Positions 7,903 to 20,188 of a stretch of DNA of 32,914 nucleotides are shown in pieces. The stretch is from assembly GCA_021778635.1 (NCBI GenBank), contig JAJYCD010000038.1:1-32914 (forward strand), given 5' to 3'. This stretch comes from Actinomycetes bacterium. GTDB taxonomy: Bacteria > Actinomycetota > Actinomycetes > Actinomycetales > Cellulomonadaceae. Each line of letters starts with the position of its first letter. Position 1 is the first letter of the stretch. The notes under the pieces are model-generated. The model was not told the DNA's origin, ran no database searches, and saw nothing but the letters and a program-made list of their open reading frames with translations. Position numbers and translations under genes: made by a program.

Positions 7903-8394
7903 ATGCGTTCTTCCCTTCCCCCCGCGGCCGACGTCGCCCGCCCCGCCGAGCCCGCGCCGCCGTCGGTGTCGAGCTGTCGTCCGGCGACCCTGAGCGCCGA
8001 GCTCCGCATCTCGGTGAGCCGGCTGCACCGACAGCTTCGAAGCCAACGCGGCGAGGCGGACCTCTCGGACGGCCAGTACGCCGTGCTGGCGGCCCTGGAC
8101 AAGGTCGGACCGATGTCCCCCGGCTCGCTCGCGGACCACGAGCGGATGCGCCCGCCGTCCATGACCCGAACCGTGAACGCGCTCGACGAGCTCGGCCTCG
8201 TTCAGAAGTCGGAGCACCCGACCGACGGGCGCCAGGTGCTCGTCTCGGTGACCGAGGCGGGCGTCGCGGAGCTCCGGGAGACCCGCCGCCGCCGGGATGC
8301 GTGGCTGACCCGGCGGCTCGGCTCCCTGACATCGGAGGAGCGGGCCGTGCTGGCCCGGTCGAGCGAGCTCCTCCGCAGGATCGCGGCCGGATGA
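7903..8394 (+). CDS. MarR family transcriptional regulator
   Basis: A 163-residue winged-helix repressor. The helix-turn-helix and wing lie around residues 63-113 (GPMSPGSLADHERMRPPSMTRT, shown only to mark the recognition helices, then SEHPTDGRQVLVSVTEAG as the wing). The N-terminal 25 residues are Pro/Ala-rich. It probably binds the palindrome at 7871 and represses itself, the short leader ORF and the MFS exporter downstream. The ligand is unknown, usually a small aromatic or drug-like molecule in this family. Its stop overlaps the ATG of the leader ORF at 8391 (ATGA), so the three reading frames are one transcription unit. Confidence 0.92.
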   Translation: MRSSLPPAADVARPAEPAPPSVSSCRPATLSAELRISVSRLHRQLRSQRGEADLSDGQYAVLAALDKVGPMSPGSLADHERMRPPSMTRTVNALDELGLVQKSEHPTDGRQVLVSVTEAGVAELRETRRRRDAWLTRRLGSLTSEERAVLARSSELLRRIAAG

Positions 8395-8456
8395 CCGCAC
8401 TGCCCGCCACCCCGAGCGTCCACCCGATGATCCTGACCGTGCCCTGCTGGAAGTAG
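8391..8456 (+). CDS. 21-codon leader ORF upstream of the MFS exporter
   Basis: A short reading frame starting with the ATG that overlaps the marR stop (ATGA) and ending with TAG at 8454-8456. The peptide of 21 residues ends ...HPMILTVPCWK. The only purine-rich site for the downstream GTG (GGAAG, 8449-8453) lies in its final Trp-Lys codons, nine bases before the exporter start. A ribosome paused at the end of this ORF would therefore cover the exporter's initiation region. The geometry is that of a regulatory leader peptide sensing ribosome state. This is an inference from layout, as I do not know a characterised homologue. It could instead be a chance frame. Confidence 0.6.
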   Translation: MTALPATPSVHPMILTVPCWK

Positions 8457-8462
8457 ACCTGC

Positions 8463-9788
8463 GTGAACCCGACCTTTGCCTCGCTGCGTTTCCACAACTA
8501 CCGACTGTGGTTCGCAAGCGCTCTCGTGTCGAACGTCGGGACGTGGATGCAGCGCGTCGCGCAGGACTGGCTCGTCCTCACCGTGCTGTCGGCGAACTCG
8601 GGCGTCGCCGTCGGGATCGTCACCGCGCTGCAGTTCGCCCCGGTGCTGGCGCTCTCGGCGTGGGCCGGTGTGCTCGCCGACCGGGTGGACCGTCGCAAGC
8701 TCCTGATGGCCACCCAGGCGGGGCTGGGCGTGCTCGCGCTCGGTCTCGGGGCGCTGGTGCTCAGCGGACACGCCCAGCTCTGGCACGTCTACGTCTTCGC
8801 TACGCTGCTCGGCTGCGTCTCCGCGGTCGACGGCCCGGTGCGGCAGACCTTCGTCGCGGAGCTGGTGCCGCAGGACAAGCTGTCGAACGCCGTCGGGCTC
8901 AACAGCGCCTCGTTCAACGCCGCTCGCCTGATCGGCCCGGGCGTCGCCGGCCTGATGATCGCCTGGGTCGGCACGGGCTGGGTCTTCATGATCAACGGGG
9001 TGACGTTCGGCGCGACGATCCTCGCGCTGGTCGTGATGAAGGTCGACCAGCTTCGGCGCCTGCCGAGCACGACCCGCGCACGCGGTCAGATCCGGGAGGG
9101 GATGCGGTACGTCCGCGGCCGCAGCGACATCGTGGTGATCATGGTGGTCGTCGGGGTGGTGTCGACGTTCGGCCTCAACTTCCAGCTCACGAGCGCCATG
9201 ATGGCGCGCACCGTCTTCGGCAAGGGTGCGGGCGAGTACGGCATCCTCGGCTCGGTGCTCGCGATCGGCTCGCTCTCGGGTGCGCTGCTCGCGGCACGAC
9301 GTGAGCGACCGCGCGTGCGGCTCGTCGTGGGGGCCGCGTTCGCGTTCGGCATCGCGAGCGGGGTCATGGCGTTGATGCCGACGTACGCCTCCTATGCGAT
9401 CGCGAGCATCCCGGTCGGCCTCGCCTCCCTGACGATGATGACGGCGGCGAACTCGGCGATCCAGATGAGCACGGCTCCCGCTGTACGGGGGCGGGTGATG
9501 GCGTTGTACATGATGGTCTTTCTCGGTGCGACCCCGATCGGCTCACCGATCGTCGGGTGGATCGGCGAGCAGTTCGGTGCGCGCTGGTCGATCGGGATCG
9601 GGTCGATCACGGCCTTGCTCGTGGCGGGCGGAGCGGCGCTGTGGACGCGTCGGCACTGGAACCTCCAGGTCCAGTACCAGGTGATGCACCGCCCGCACGT
9701 CCAGGTCCGGCACGGGGACGACGAGATCGAGGACGCCGTGATCGACGCCGGCGTGCGGGACGCCTCGGGCGCAGTCACCGCGGCCTGA
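8463..9788 (+). CDS. MFS transporter (multidrug/siderophore exporter-like)
   Basis: A 441-residue major facilitator protein with roughly 10-12 transmembrane segments. Its N-terminus (FHNYRLWFASALVSNVGTWM, residues 10-29) and the ADRVDRRKLL loop between helices 2 and 3 are typical of the MFS_3/EntS-like exporter group. The hydrophilic C-terminal tail (about 410-441) is acidic. Start GTG 8463 has GGAAG at 8449-8453, which is inside the leader ORF. It is expressed behind marR, so the likely role is export of the compound sensed by that regulator or of an antibiotic. It converges on another MFS gene just 15 bp away. Confidence 0.9.
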   Translation: MNPTFASLRFHNYRLWFASALVSNVGTWMQRVAQDWLVLTVLSANSGVAVGIVTALQFAPVLALSAWAGVLADRVDRRKLLMATQAGLGVLALGLGALVLSGHAQLWHVYVFATLLGCVSAVDGPVRQTFVAELVPQDKLSNAVGLNSASFNAARLIGPGVAGLMIAWVGTGWVFMINGVTFGATILALVVMKVDQLRRLPSTTRARGQIREGMRYVRGRSDIVVIMVVVGVVSTFGLNFQLTSAMMARTVFGKGAGEYGILGSVLAIGSLSGALLAARRERPRVRLVVGAAFAFGIASGVMALMPTYASYAIASIPVGLASLTMMTAANSAIQMSTAPAVRGRVMALYMMVFLGATPIGSPIVGWIGEQFGARWSIGIGSITALLVAGGAALWTRRHWNLQVQYQVMHRPHVQVRHGDDEIEDAVIDAGVRDASGAVTAA

Positions 9789-9803
9789 CCGGACGTACCG
9801 CCG

Positions 9804-9814
<11 letters not shown>
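9775..9814. terminator. Possible bidirectional hairpin between convergent MFS genes
   Basis: TCACCG...CCTGA (9775-9788) can pair with TCAGGCGGTGA (9804-9814) with a three-base bulge and a 15-base loop. It overlaps both stop codons of the convergent transporters. It may terminate both, but the stem is imperfect. Confidence 0.35.
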
Positions 9815-14198
<4,384 letters not shown>

Positions 14199-14271
14199 TC
14201 GGCTGCTGATCGGCTGCTGAACGACCGCTGACCCGTGGCACGCCGGCTCGGGTCCGCAGGAGCTTCGCGAC

Positions 14272-14304
14272 ACGGCCTCGGTTCGCCCATGCGACCGAGG
14301 CCGT
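14272..14304 (+). terminator. Terminator hairpin after the NlpC/P60 gene
   Basis: A 14-bp stem with one bulged T, ACGGCCTCGG(T)TCGC against GCGACCGAGGCCGT, and a CCAT loop. It lies 73 bp after the stop. Just before it, the unit TGATCGGCTGC is repeated at the gene end (about 14197-14218). Confidence 0.75.
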
Positions 14305-14392
14305 CGTCGTCCCGTACTCTGACACCGCTAGCACCTCCCCCAGCCGGGCCCGGACAGCCAGACGGGCCTGCCGATCTGGCCAAGGAGTCGCC

Positions 14393-14905
14393 GTGCTGAT
14401 GCTCGGGGTCCCACCACGCCGCACGCTGCTGCTCAACGCGAGCCTGGAGCCGCTGTGCGTGGTCACGCTCAGACGGGCCGTCGTGCTCGTGCTCACCGGG
14501 AAGGCGACGGTCCTGGAGACCGACGGGCGGATGCTCCACTCCGAGCACGACGAGCTCCCGGTGCCCCTCGTGCTGTGCCTGACGCGCTACGTCCACGTCC
14601 CCGTCCGTCGCACCGTGCCCCCCACCCGCCGCACGGTGATGCAGCGTGACCAGGGCCGTTGCGCCTACTGTGGGGAGGGTGCGGACACCGTGGACCATGT
14701 CGTCCCCCGATCGCGTGGTGGGCGGCACGAGTGGACCAACGTCGTCGCGGCCTGCCGCCGCTGCAACCACCGCAAGGCCGACCGGCTCCTGTCCGAGCTC
14801 GGCTGGTCACTCCCGTTCGAGCCGCGCGCTCCCCGGGGCGCCGCCGCGCTCGCGAGCGTCGTCGGGCGCACCGAGCCGGCGTGGTCGGCCTACCTCGTGG
14901 CCTGA
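14393..14905 (+). CDS. HNH endonuclease family protein
   Basis: A 170-residue protein common in actinobacteria. The C-terminal half holds an HNH/zinc module: CAYCG, then DHVVPRSRGG (the first catalytic His), the Asn of EWTNVV and CRRCNHRKAD (zinc Cys pair and last His), about residues 85-125. The N-terminal 75 residues, beginning LLLNASLEPL, are a conserved companion region without a known function. The GTG at 14393 follows AAGGAG (14382-14387); an ATG two codons later is an alternative. There is no toxin, phage or restriction partner nearby, so the target is unknown. Confidence 0.85.
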   Translation: MLMLGVPPRRTLLLNASLEPLCVVTLRRAVVLVLTGKATVLETDGRMLHSEHDELPVPLVLCLTRYVHVPVRRTVPPTRRTVMQRDQGRCAYCGEGADTVDHVVPRSRGGRHEWTNVVAACRRCNHRKADRLLSELGWSLPFEPRAPRGAAALASVVGRTEPAWSAYLVA

Positions 14906-14948
14906 CGCGAGCGCCGCACGGCGGTCGAGTGACGGTCGCGCGGCCGGC

Positions 14949-14962
14949 TTGACGGTCGTCAA
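14949..14962. promoter_or_regulatory. Inverted repeat upstream of the universal stress protein
   Basis: TTGACG-GT-CGTCAA is a perfect inverted repeat with 6-bp arms. Its left arm resembles a -35 box. No good -10 box follows at the right distance, so it may be an operator or chance. Confidence 0.3.
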
Positions 14963-15079
14963 GGGCTGGTCAAGGATCGATCACGCAGGACCCTCCGATG
15001 CACGCGTGTCCCGACGTCGCCGGTGGCTGCGTCAGGTCGCTCGCCTCGGAGGCCCAGGAGGTCCGAGAGGGGAGTGGCG

Positions 15080-16096
15080 ATGACGCACAACGACACCGTG
15101 CTGGTGGGGGTCGACGGGTCGACGGCGAGCCTGCACGCGCTCGAGTGGGCGGGAGCCGAGGCCAAGGCGCACGGGCGTCCGCTCTCGATCGTCTGCTCCT
15201 ACTCCTTGCCGTCCTTCGCGGCGGCGTCCCTGGACGGCGGGTACGCCGCCCTGGACGACACCGCGATCCAGGAGGGCGCCCGGGTCGTCCTGACGGAGGC
15301 GACGACCCGCGCCGAGCGGTTCGGCGTCCCTGTCACCGCGTCGATCGCGACCGGTGACGCCGCGGGCGTCCTCGTCGAGATGTCCCGCGAGGTGAGCCTC
15401 GTCGTCGTCGGCACCCGCGGTCGGGGCGGCTTCGCGGACCGTCTGCTCGGGACGGTCTCGTCGGCGCTGCCGGCGCACGCGCACTGCCCGACCGTGGTCG
15501 TGCCGCTCGCCGGGGTGCAGCGAAGCCCGCAGGCCAGTGCGATGTTCGCCGCGGCCGGTTTGACGGCCGACGAGCAGCCGACCGTGCCGGAGTCGCGCTC
15601 GAAGCGCGACGCCGCGGGTGGCGAGCACGCGATCCCGCCCGTCCGTCCCATCCATCGGATCGTCGTCGGGGTGGACGGGTCGCCCGCCGCCGAGGCCGCG
15701 CTCGCCGCGGCGATCCGCGAGGCGGAGGTGTGGGGAGCCGAGCTCTTCGTGATCGCCGGGGTCCCGATCGGCACCGGCACCGGCATGCTCGCGTGGCTGC
15801 CGGCGCCCGTCGATCACGAGCAGATCCTCGCCGACGTCACCGAGGGCCTCAACGTCGTCGTCGACCGGGCACTCGTCGGTCACGAGGGCGTGACGGTACG
15901 CCGGCACGTGCTCGACGGCACCGGCGCCGAGCTGCTCACGGAGTTCTCGACGGCCTCGGACCTCGTCGTGGTCGGGTCACGAGGCCGGGGCGGGTTCGCC
16001 GGTCTGCTGCTCGGCTCCACGAGCCAGGCGGTGCTGCACCACTCCGCCTGCCCGGTGATGATCGTGACGACGCGGTCGCGGGAGACCGACGCCTGA
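15080..16096 (+). CDS. Universal stress protein with two tandem UspA domains
   Basis: A 338-residue cytoplasmic protein with two UspA domains, about 5-145 and 195-335. Each ends in the nucleotide-binding pattern G-x2-G-x9-G-[ST]: GTRGRGGFADRLLGT in the first and GSRGRGGFAGLLLGS in the second. Each also starts with VGVDGS. ATP binding is therefore likely in both. Such tandem proteins are induced by hypoxia, starvation or stationary phase in actinobacteria. I choose ATG 15080, preceded by GAGAGGGGA (15064-15072). A GTG two codons earlier (15074) is possible. The gene is followed by a tandem repeat at 16097. Confidence 0.92.
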   Translation: MTHNDTVLVGVDGSTASLHALEWAGAEAKAHGRPLSIVCSYSLPSFAAASLDGGYAALDDTAIQEGARVVLTEATTRAERFGVPVTASIATGDAAGVLVEMSREVSLVVVGTRGRGGFADRLLGTVSSALPAHAHCPTVVVPLAGVQRSPQASAMFAAAGLTADEQPTVPESRSKRDAAGGEHAIPPVRPIHRIVVGVDGSPAAEAALAAAIREAEVWGAELFVIAGVPIGTGTGMLAWLPAPVDHEQILADVTEGLNVVVDRALVGHEGVTVRRHVLDGTGAELLTEFSTASDLVVVGSRGRGGFAGLLLGSTSQAVLHHSACPVMIVTTRSRETDA

Positions 16097-16207
16097 GCAG
16101 TCGAGGGGACGCCGCGGTCGAGAGAACACAGCAGTCGAGAGAGCGCCGCGGTCGAGAGAACACAGCAGTCGAGGGGACGCCGCGGTCGAGGGGACGCCGC
16201 GGTCGAG
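16097..16207. repeat. 34-bp tandem repeat with 17-bp sub-repeat
   Basis: Two 34-bp units at 16097-16130 and 16131-16164 differ at only a few bases (GCAGTCGAGGGGACGCCGCG at the start of unit 1). A third unit from 16165 continues as shorter repeats of the 17-bp sub-unit GAGGGGACGCCGCGGTC. The array begins directly at the stop of the universal stress gene and ends eight bases before the rocD stop, filling the convergent intergenic space. Confidence 0.85.
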
Positions 16208-16214
16208 ACGCGGC

Positions 16215-17429
16215 TCAGGCGAGCGCGTCCGTGAGCCGGTCGAGGGCGAGGTCGAGGTCGGCCCGCGGGATCGTGAGCGGGGGAGCGAGACGGATCGTCG
16301 ACCCGTGCGTGTCCTTCGCGAGCACGCCGCGGTCGGCCAGTGCCTCGCACAGCCGCCGGCCGCTGCCCCGGTCGGCCGGCAGGTCGACACCCGCCCAGAG
16401 ACCGACGCCGCGTGACGCGGCGAGCCGACCGTCCTCGACCAGGCCGCCGAGCCTCGCGTGCAGCGTCGCGCCGAGGTCCCGGGCTCGCGCCTGGTGGGTG
16501 CCGCTGCGAAGCAGCTCGATCACCGCAAGGCCGACCGCGCAGGCGAGCGGGTTGCCGCCGAACGTCGATCCGTGCGTGCCGGCGGTCAGCACGCCGAGCA
16601 CCTCGGCCGAGCCGACCACCGCCGAGACCGGCAGGATCCCCCCGCCGAGAGCCTTGCCGAGCGTCATCAGGTCCGGACGCACGCCCCACAGCTCGCAGGC
16701 GAAGGTCGTGCCGGTGCGGCCGAGACCGGACTGGATCTCGTCGGCGATGAGCAGCGCCCCGGCGACGTCGCAGATGCGGCGGACGTCGGCGAGGTAGTCG
16801 GGCGGCGGCATGATCACTCCCGCCTCACCCTGGATCGGCTCGATCAGCACGGCGACGGTCGTCTCGTCCACCGCGTCCGCGAGCGCGTGGGCGTCACCGA
16901 ACGGCACGACGCGGAAGCCGGGAGTGAACGGCCCGAAGTGGCGCCGGGCGTCGTCGTCCGTCGAGAACGAGACGATCGTCGTGGTGCGCCCGTGGAAGTT
17001 CCCGGCGGCGACCACGATCGTCGCCCGCTCGTGCGGGACGCCCTTGATCTCGTAGCCCCACTTTCGGGCGGCCTTCACGGCGGTCTCGACGGCCTCGGCA
17101 CCCGTGTTCATCGGGAGCACGAGGGGGTCGGGGGCGGCGAGCGCGGGAGCAGCGAGGGCGGCCAGGGCAGTGGCGAACGGCTCGAGCAGGTCGTGACCGA
17201 ACGCGCGCGAGGTCAGGGTCATCCGGTCGAGCTGGGCGTGCGCGGCCGCGACGAGAGCCGGGTGCCGGTGGCCGAAGTTCAGGGCCGAGTAGCCGGCGAG
17301 CATGTCGATGTACTCGCGCCCCTCGGTGTCCCGCACCCGGGCGTTCTCGCCGGTCACGAGCGTGACGGGGAGCGGGTGGTAGTTCGGGGCCAGCCGCGAG
17401 GCTCCGACGGTCCCGGTGTCCCTGGTCAT
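16215..17429 (-). CDS. rocD: Ornithine aminotransferase
   Basis: A class III PLP aminotransferase moving the delta-amino group of ornithine to 2-oxoglutarate, yielding glutamate semialdehyde (arginine/ornithine breakdown toward glutamate and proline). The protein has 404 residues. It opens with NYHPLPVTLVTGENARVRD (16-34), characteristic of ornithine aminotransferases. NTGAEAVETA (108-117), the PLP Asp230 (ADEIQSGLGRTG) and Lys259 (LGKALGGG) are present. Its ATG at 17429 overlaps the stop of the upstream hydrolase gene (ATGA), so the two form one operon. It belongs to the full-length type with no visible damage. Confidence 0.93.
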   Translation of the reverse strand: MTRDTGTVGASRLAPNYHPLPVTLVTGENARVRDTEGREYIDMLAGYSALNFGHRHPALVAAAHAQLDRMTLTSRAFGHDLLEPFATALAALAAPALAAPDPLVLPMNTGAEAVETAVKAARKWGYEIKGVPHERATIVVAAGNFHGRTTTIVSFSTDDDARRHFGPFTPGFRVVPFGDAHALADAVDETTVAVLIEPIQGEAGVIMPPPDYLADVRRICDVAGALLIADEIQSGLGRTGTTFACELWGVRPDLMTLGKALGGGILPVSAVVGSAEVLGVLTAGTHGSTFGGNPLACAVGLAVIELLRSGTHQARARDLGATLHARLGGLVEDGRLAASRGVGLWAGVDLPADRGSGRRLCEALADRGVLAKDTHGSTIRLAPPLTIPRADLDLALDRLTDALA

Positions 17430-18448
17430 GCGGCGGCATCCCTCCTGCCGTCACCGTCCGGCCCCTCCGGCCCCTCCGGCCCCTCGGCCCCGTCCGAGGC
17501 GCCCGGCCCGTCCGGGTCGCCCGAGCCTCGCGCCGCACTCGGGTCTGCTGCCGCGGCCGCGACGGAGGACGTCGTGCACAGCTCGAGCGTGCAGCACTTC
17601 GCCCCGCCGCCACCCTTGAGCAGCTCGGAGGTGTCGACGGGGATGGGCTCGAAGCCCCGATCTCGCAGCTGCTCCTGGTACGACACCGCCTGCGGGCTCA
17701 CGACGACGTGCAGGCCGTCGCTGACGGCGTTCAGCCCGAGCGCCCCGGCGTCGTCGGCGCCGACGACGAGGGCGTCGGGGAACAGGTGACGCAGCACGCG
17801 CTGCGAGCCGGGCGAGAAGGCCGCCGGGAAGTAGGCGATCTCGGCGCGCCCGTCGGACTCGTCGAGCACGGTCAGCGCGGTGTCGAGGTGGTAGAAGTGC
17901 GGGTTCACCAACGAGAGGGAGATCACCGGGCGACCGAGCACCTCCTGGAGCTCCGCGTGCGCCGCCAGGGTGGTGCGGAACCCGGTGCCGGCCAGCAGCA
18001 GGCCACCGACGAGGAGGACGTCGCCCTGTCCTTCGTTGACCTCGGTCGCCGCGTGCGTCGCATAGCCGCGCTCCTCGAACCAGCGCAGGTACGCCGGTCC
18101 CTCGCCGCGTCGCTCCTCGTGGTGGAAGTGCGACGCGTAGACGACGCCGTCGAGCACCGTCGCACCGTTCGCCGCGAACACCATGTCCGGAAGGTCGGGG
18201 ATCGGGTCGATCAGCTCGACGGTGTGACCCAGGGACACGTAGAGATCGCGCAGCTCCTGCCACTGCGCGACCGCGAGGTCGCGGTCCGTCGGCAGGCTCG
18301 CATCCATCCAGGGGTTGATCTCGTAGCTCACGGTGAAGTGGTCCGGTCGGCACATGAGGTAGTGCCGTGCGGTCGCCGTGCGGACCGGAGGCTCCGAGCG
18401 ACGGTGCGCGCGCCTGCCGCTGCCGGGGTCATCCTCGGACGGCGCCAT
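17426..18448 (-). CDS. Arginine-deiminase-superfamily hydrolase (DDAH-like, possible arginine dihydrolase)
   Basis: A 340-residue enzyme of the guanidino-group modifying superfamily. It has YLMCRPDHFTVSYEINPWMD (30-49), PDMVFAANG (87-95), the catalytic His187 (FYHLDT) and Cys285 (GGGGAKCC). Enzymes of this type turn dimethylarginine or arginine into citrulline, or arginine into ornithine plus ammonia. Its fusion to rocD by an ATGA overlap suggests it feeds ornithine to RocD. From memory, M. tuberculosis has a similar gene next to rocD. ATG 18448 has GGAGAGGA seven bases upstream. The C-terminus carries a Gly-Pro-Glu/Asp repeat (321-334) that is not part of the fold. Which substrate is used cannot be told from sequence. 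Confidence 0.78.
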   Translation of the reverse strand: MAPSEDDPGSGRRAHRRSEPPVRTATARHYLMCRPDHFTVSYEINPWMDASLPTDRDLAVAQWQELRDLYVSLGHTVELIDPIPDLPDMVFAANGATVLDGVVYASHFHHEERRGEGPAYLRWFEERGYATHAATEVNEGQGDVLLVGGLLLAGTGFRTTLAAHAELQEVLGRPVISLSLVNPHFYHLDTALTVLDESDGRAEIAYFPAAFSPGSQRVLRHLFPDALVVGADDAGALGLNAVSDGLHVVVSPQAVSYQEQLRDRGFEPIPVDTSELLKGGGGAKCCTLELCTTSSVAAAAADPSAARGSGDPDGPGASDGAEGPEGPEGPDGDGRRDAAA

Positions 18449-18490
18449 GGACTGATCCTCTCCCCGGTCGGCAGCCTGCGCGACCCACGG

Positions 18491-18496
18491 TAGCGT
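18491..18496 (+). promoter_or_regulatory. -10 element, leaderless aldo/keto reductase
   Basis: TAGCGT, seven bases before GTG 18504, without a ribosome binding site. The 55-bp space to the divergent hydrolase gene must hold both promoters. Confidence 0.5.
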
Positions 18497-18503
18497 CTGG
18501 GGC

Positions 18504-19502
18504 GTGGAGACAAGGGAGCTGGGCCGCACGGCCCGTCAGGTGAGCGTGGTCGGACTCGGGTGCTGGCAGCTGGGTGGTGACTGGGGCAGCGTCGGCGAGG
18601 ACGACGCGTTCGCCCTGCTGGACGCCGCGGTCGACTCCGGCGTGACGTTCCTCGACACCGCGGACGTCTACGGCGACGGGCGGAGCGAGATCTTGATCGG
18701 CAGGTTCCTCGCGGCGCGCGGGTCGGGCCACGGGCTCACGGTCGCCACCAAGATGGGCCGCCGTGCCGACCCGCACGTCGCCGATGCCTACACGCTGGAT
18801 GCGTTCCGCGGCTGGACCGACCGTTCCCGCGCGAACCTCGGTGTCGACACGCTGGACCTCGTGCAGCTGCACTGCCCGCCGTCGGAGGTATTCGATCGCG
18901 ACGCCACCTACGACACCCTGGACACCCTGGTGCAGGAGGGCCGGATCGCCGCCTATGGCGTGTCCGTGGAGACCGTTGCGGAGGCCCTGACCGCGATCGC
19001 GCGGCCGAACGTCGCGAGCGTGCAGATCATCCTCAACATCTTCCGGCGCAAGCCGCTCGAGCAGGTGCTCCCGGCGGCGCGCGCGGCCGGGGTCGGGATC
19101 ATCGCGCGGGTCCCGCTCGCGAGCGGGCTGCTCTCCGGGAAGTACGACGAGTCCACCGTGTTCGGTGCGGACGACCACCGGACGTACAACCGGCACGGCG
19201 AGGCGTTCGACGTCGGCGAGACCTTCGCCGGGGTGCCCTTCGACGTCGGCGTGCGCGCGGCCCGCGAGGTCGCGGCCCTGACGCCGGCGGGCGCGACCAC
19301 GGCTCAGCTCGCCCTGCGCTGGATCCTCGACCAGGAGGGCGTGAGCACGGTCATCCCGGGGGCGCGCAACGCGGCCCAGGCCCGGGGGAACGCCGCTGCG
19401 GCCGACCCGTCGGTCATCGCGCCGCTCGGCGCGGACCTGCTCGACCGGCTCGCCCAGGTCTACGACTCCTCGATCCGGGAGCACGTGCACGGCCGCTGGT
19501 GA
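18504..19502 (+). CDS. Aldo/keto reductase
   Basis: A 332-residue NADPH-dependent oxidoreductase of the TIM-barrel AKR superfamily. The tetrad is visible: Asp and Tyr in FLDTADVYGDGRSE (about 50-63), Lys in VATKMG (about 81-86) and His in VQLHCP (about 118-123). The cofactor-binding C-terminal region includes STVIPGARN. Starts at GTG 18504, directly at the conserved N-terminus (RELGRTARQVSVVGLGCWQLGG region). It appears to be a single-gene unit, divergent from the arginine hydrolase, and converges on the gene at 19517. The substrate is unknown. Confidence 0.9.
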   Translation: METRELGRTARQVSVVGLGCWQLGGDWGSVGEDDAFALLDAAVDSGVTFLDTADVYGDGRSEILIGRFLAARGSGHGLTVATKMGRRADPHVADAYTLDAFRGWTDRSRANLGVDTLDLVQLHCPPSEVFDRDATYDTLDTLVQEGRIAAYGVSVETVAEALTAIARPNVASVQIILNIFRRKPLEQVLPAARAAGVGIIARVPLASGLLSGKYDESTVFGADDHRTYNRHGEAFDVGETFAGVPFDVGVRAAREVAALTPAGATTAQLALRWILDQEGVSTVIPGARNAAQARGNAAAADPSVIAPLGADLLDRLAQVYDSSIREHVHGRW

Positions 19503-19516
19503 GCCGGCGGGTCAGC

Positions 19517-20188
19517 TCAGGCGAACGACTCGGGTGCTGCGCCGAACGCGAGCCATGCCCCGTCGACGACGGTGCGACCGAGCGCTCGGGCGCCGATGAC
19601 CCCCACGGCCGCCCCGATGCCGAACGGCAGCAGGCGACCGACGGCCAGGCTGCTCTGCCTGCCGAGCTGACGGCGAACCAGGCGCCGCGTGAGGGTCGCG
19701 TTGACCCGCCCGACGATGGGCGTCGGCACGCGCGTGAGCAGGGCCCCGGCGAACGCGACCGGGCCGAGCCCGGACATCTCGCCGACGGTCGTGGCGCCCT
19801 CCTCGCCGAGGATCGTCGCGAGCAGCAGGGCCCGACGCCGCGCGGTGTCCGTCACCTCGATGCCGTGCACGCTCGCCACCGCGAAGGTGAAGGCGGCGGA
19901 CGCACCGAAGAACGTCGCGACGTCCGAGATCGTCAGGGTGACCCCGACGCCGGTGCCGATGCCGGGCGCCGCCGCGGCCGCACCGGTCACGCCGCCCGCG
20001 GTCGCGAGCACCGCGAGGTACTCGCGTTCGAGGAGGCGGACGATCCGCTCGGGCGATGCCTCGGGGTTCTTGCGGCGCACCGCCGCGACGTGCGCGTGGA
20101 TCGTCGCCGAGGGGATCGCGACCGCCTTGTCGAGCGCGCGGGTCAGCGGCGAACCGCGATGGGCGAGGCTCCGTCCCGGCGTCGTCAC
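19517..20188 (-). CDS. Uncharacterised membrane-associated protein
   Basis: A 223-residue protein I do not recognise with certainty. Residues about 45-75 (LAVLATAGGVTGAAAAAPGI) and 75-105 are hydrophobic and Gly/Ala-rich, with another hydrophobic stretch near 185-205 (LLPFGIGAAVGVIGARAL). Between them lie basic segments such as RRALLLATI and RRLVRRQLGRQ. A remote EcsC-like relation is possible but I cannot show it. The GTG at 20188 overlaps the OsmC stop (GTGA), so the two are one operon and probably translationally coupled. It converges on the aldo/keto reductase 14 bp away. Confidence 0.7.
   Translation of the reverse strand: MTTPGRSLAHRGSPLTRALDKAVAIPSATIHAHVAAVRRKNPEASPERIVRLLEREYLAVLATAGGVTGAAAAAPGIGTGVGVTLTISDVATFFGASAAFTFAVASVHGIEVTDTARRRALLLATILGEEGATTVGEMSGLGPVAFAGALLTRVPTPIVGRVNATLTRRLVRRQLGRQSSLAVGRLLPFGIGAAVGVIGARALGRTVVDGAWLAFGAAPESFA

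Noticed and set aside
14971..15079. Possible second promoter or small RNA before the universal stress gene
   Set aside because: No consistent -10/-35 pair or stable structure was found. Only the inverted repeat at 14949 is noted.
16097..16207. CRISPR array downstream of the universal stress gene
   Set aside because: Contiguous tandem units without spacers; a minisatellite instead.
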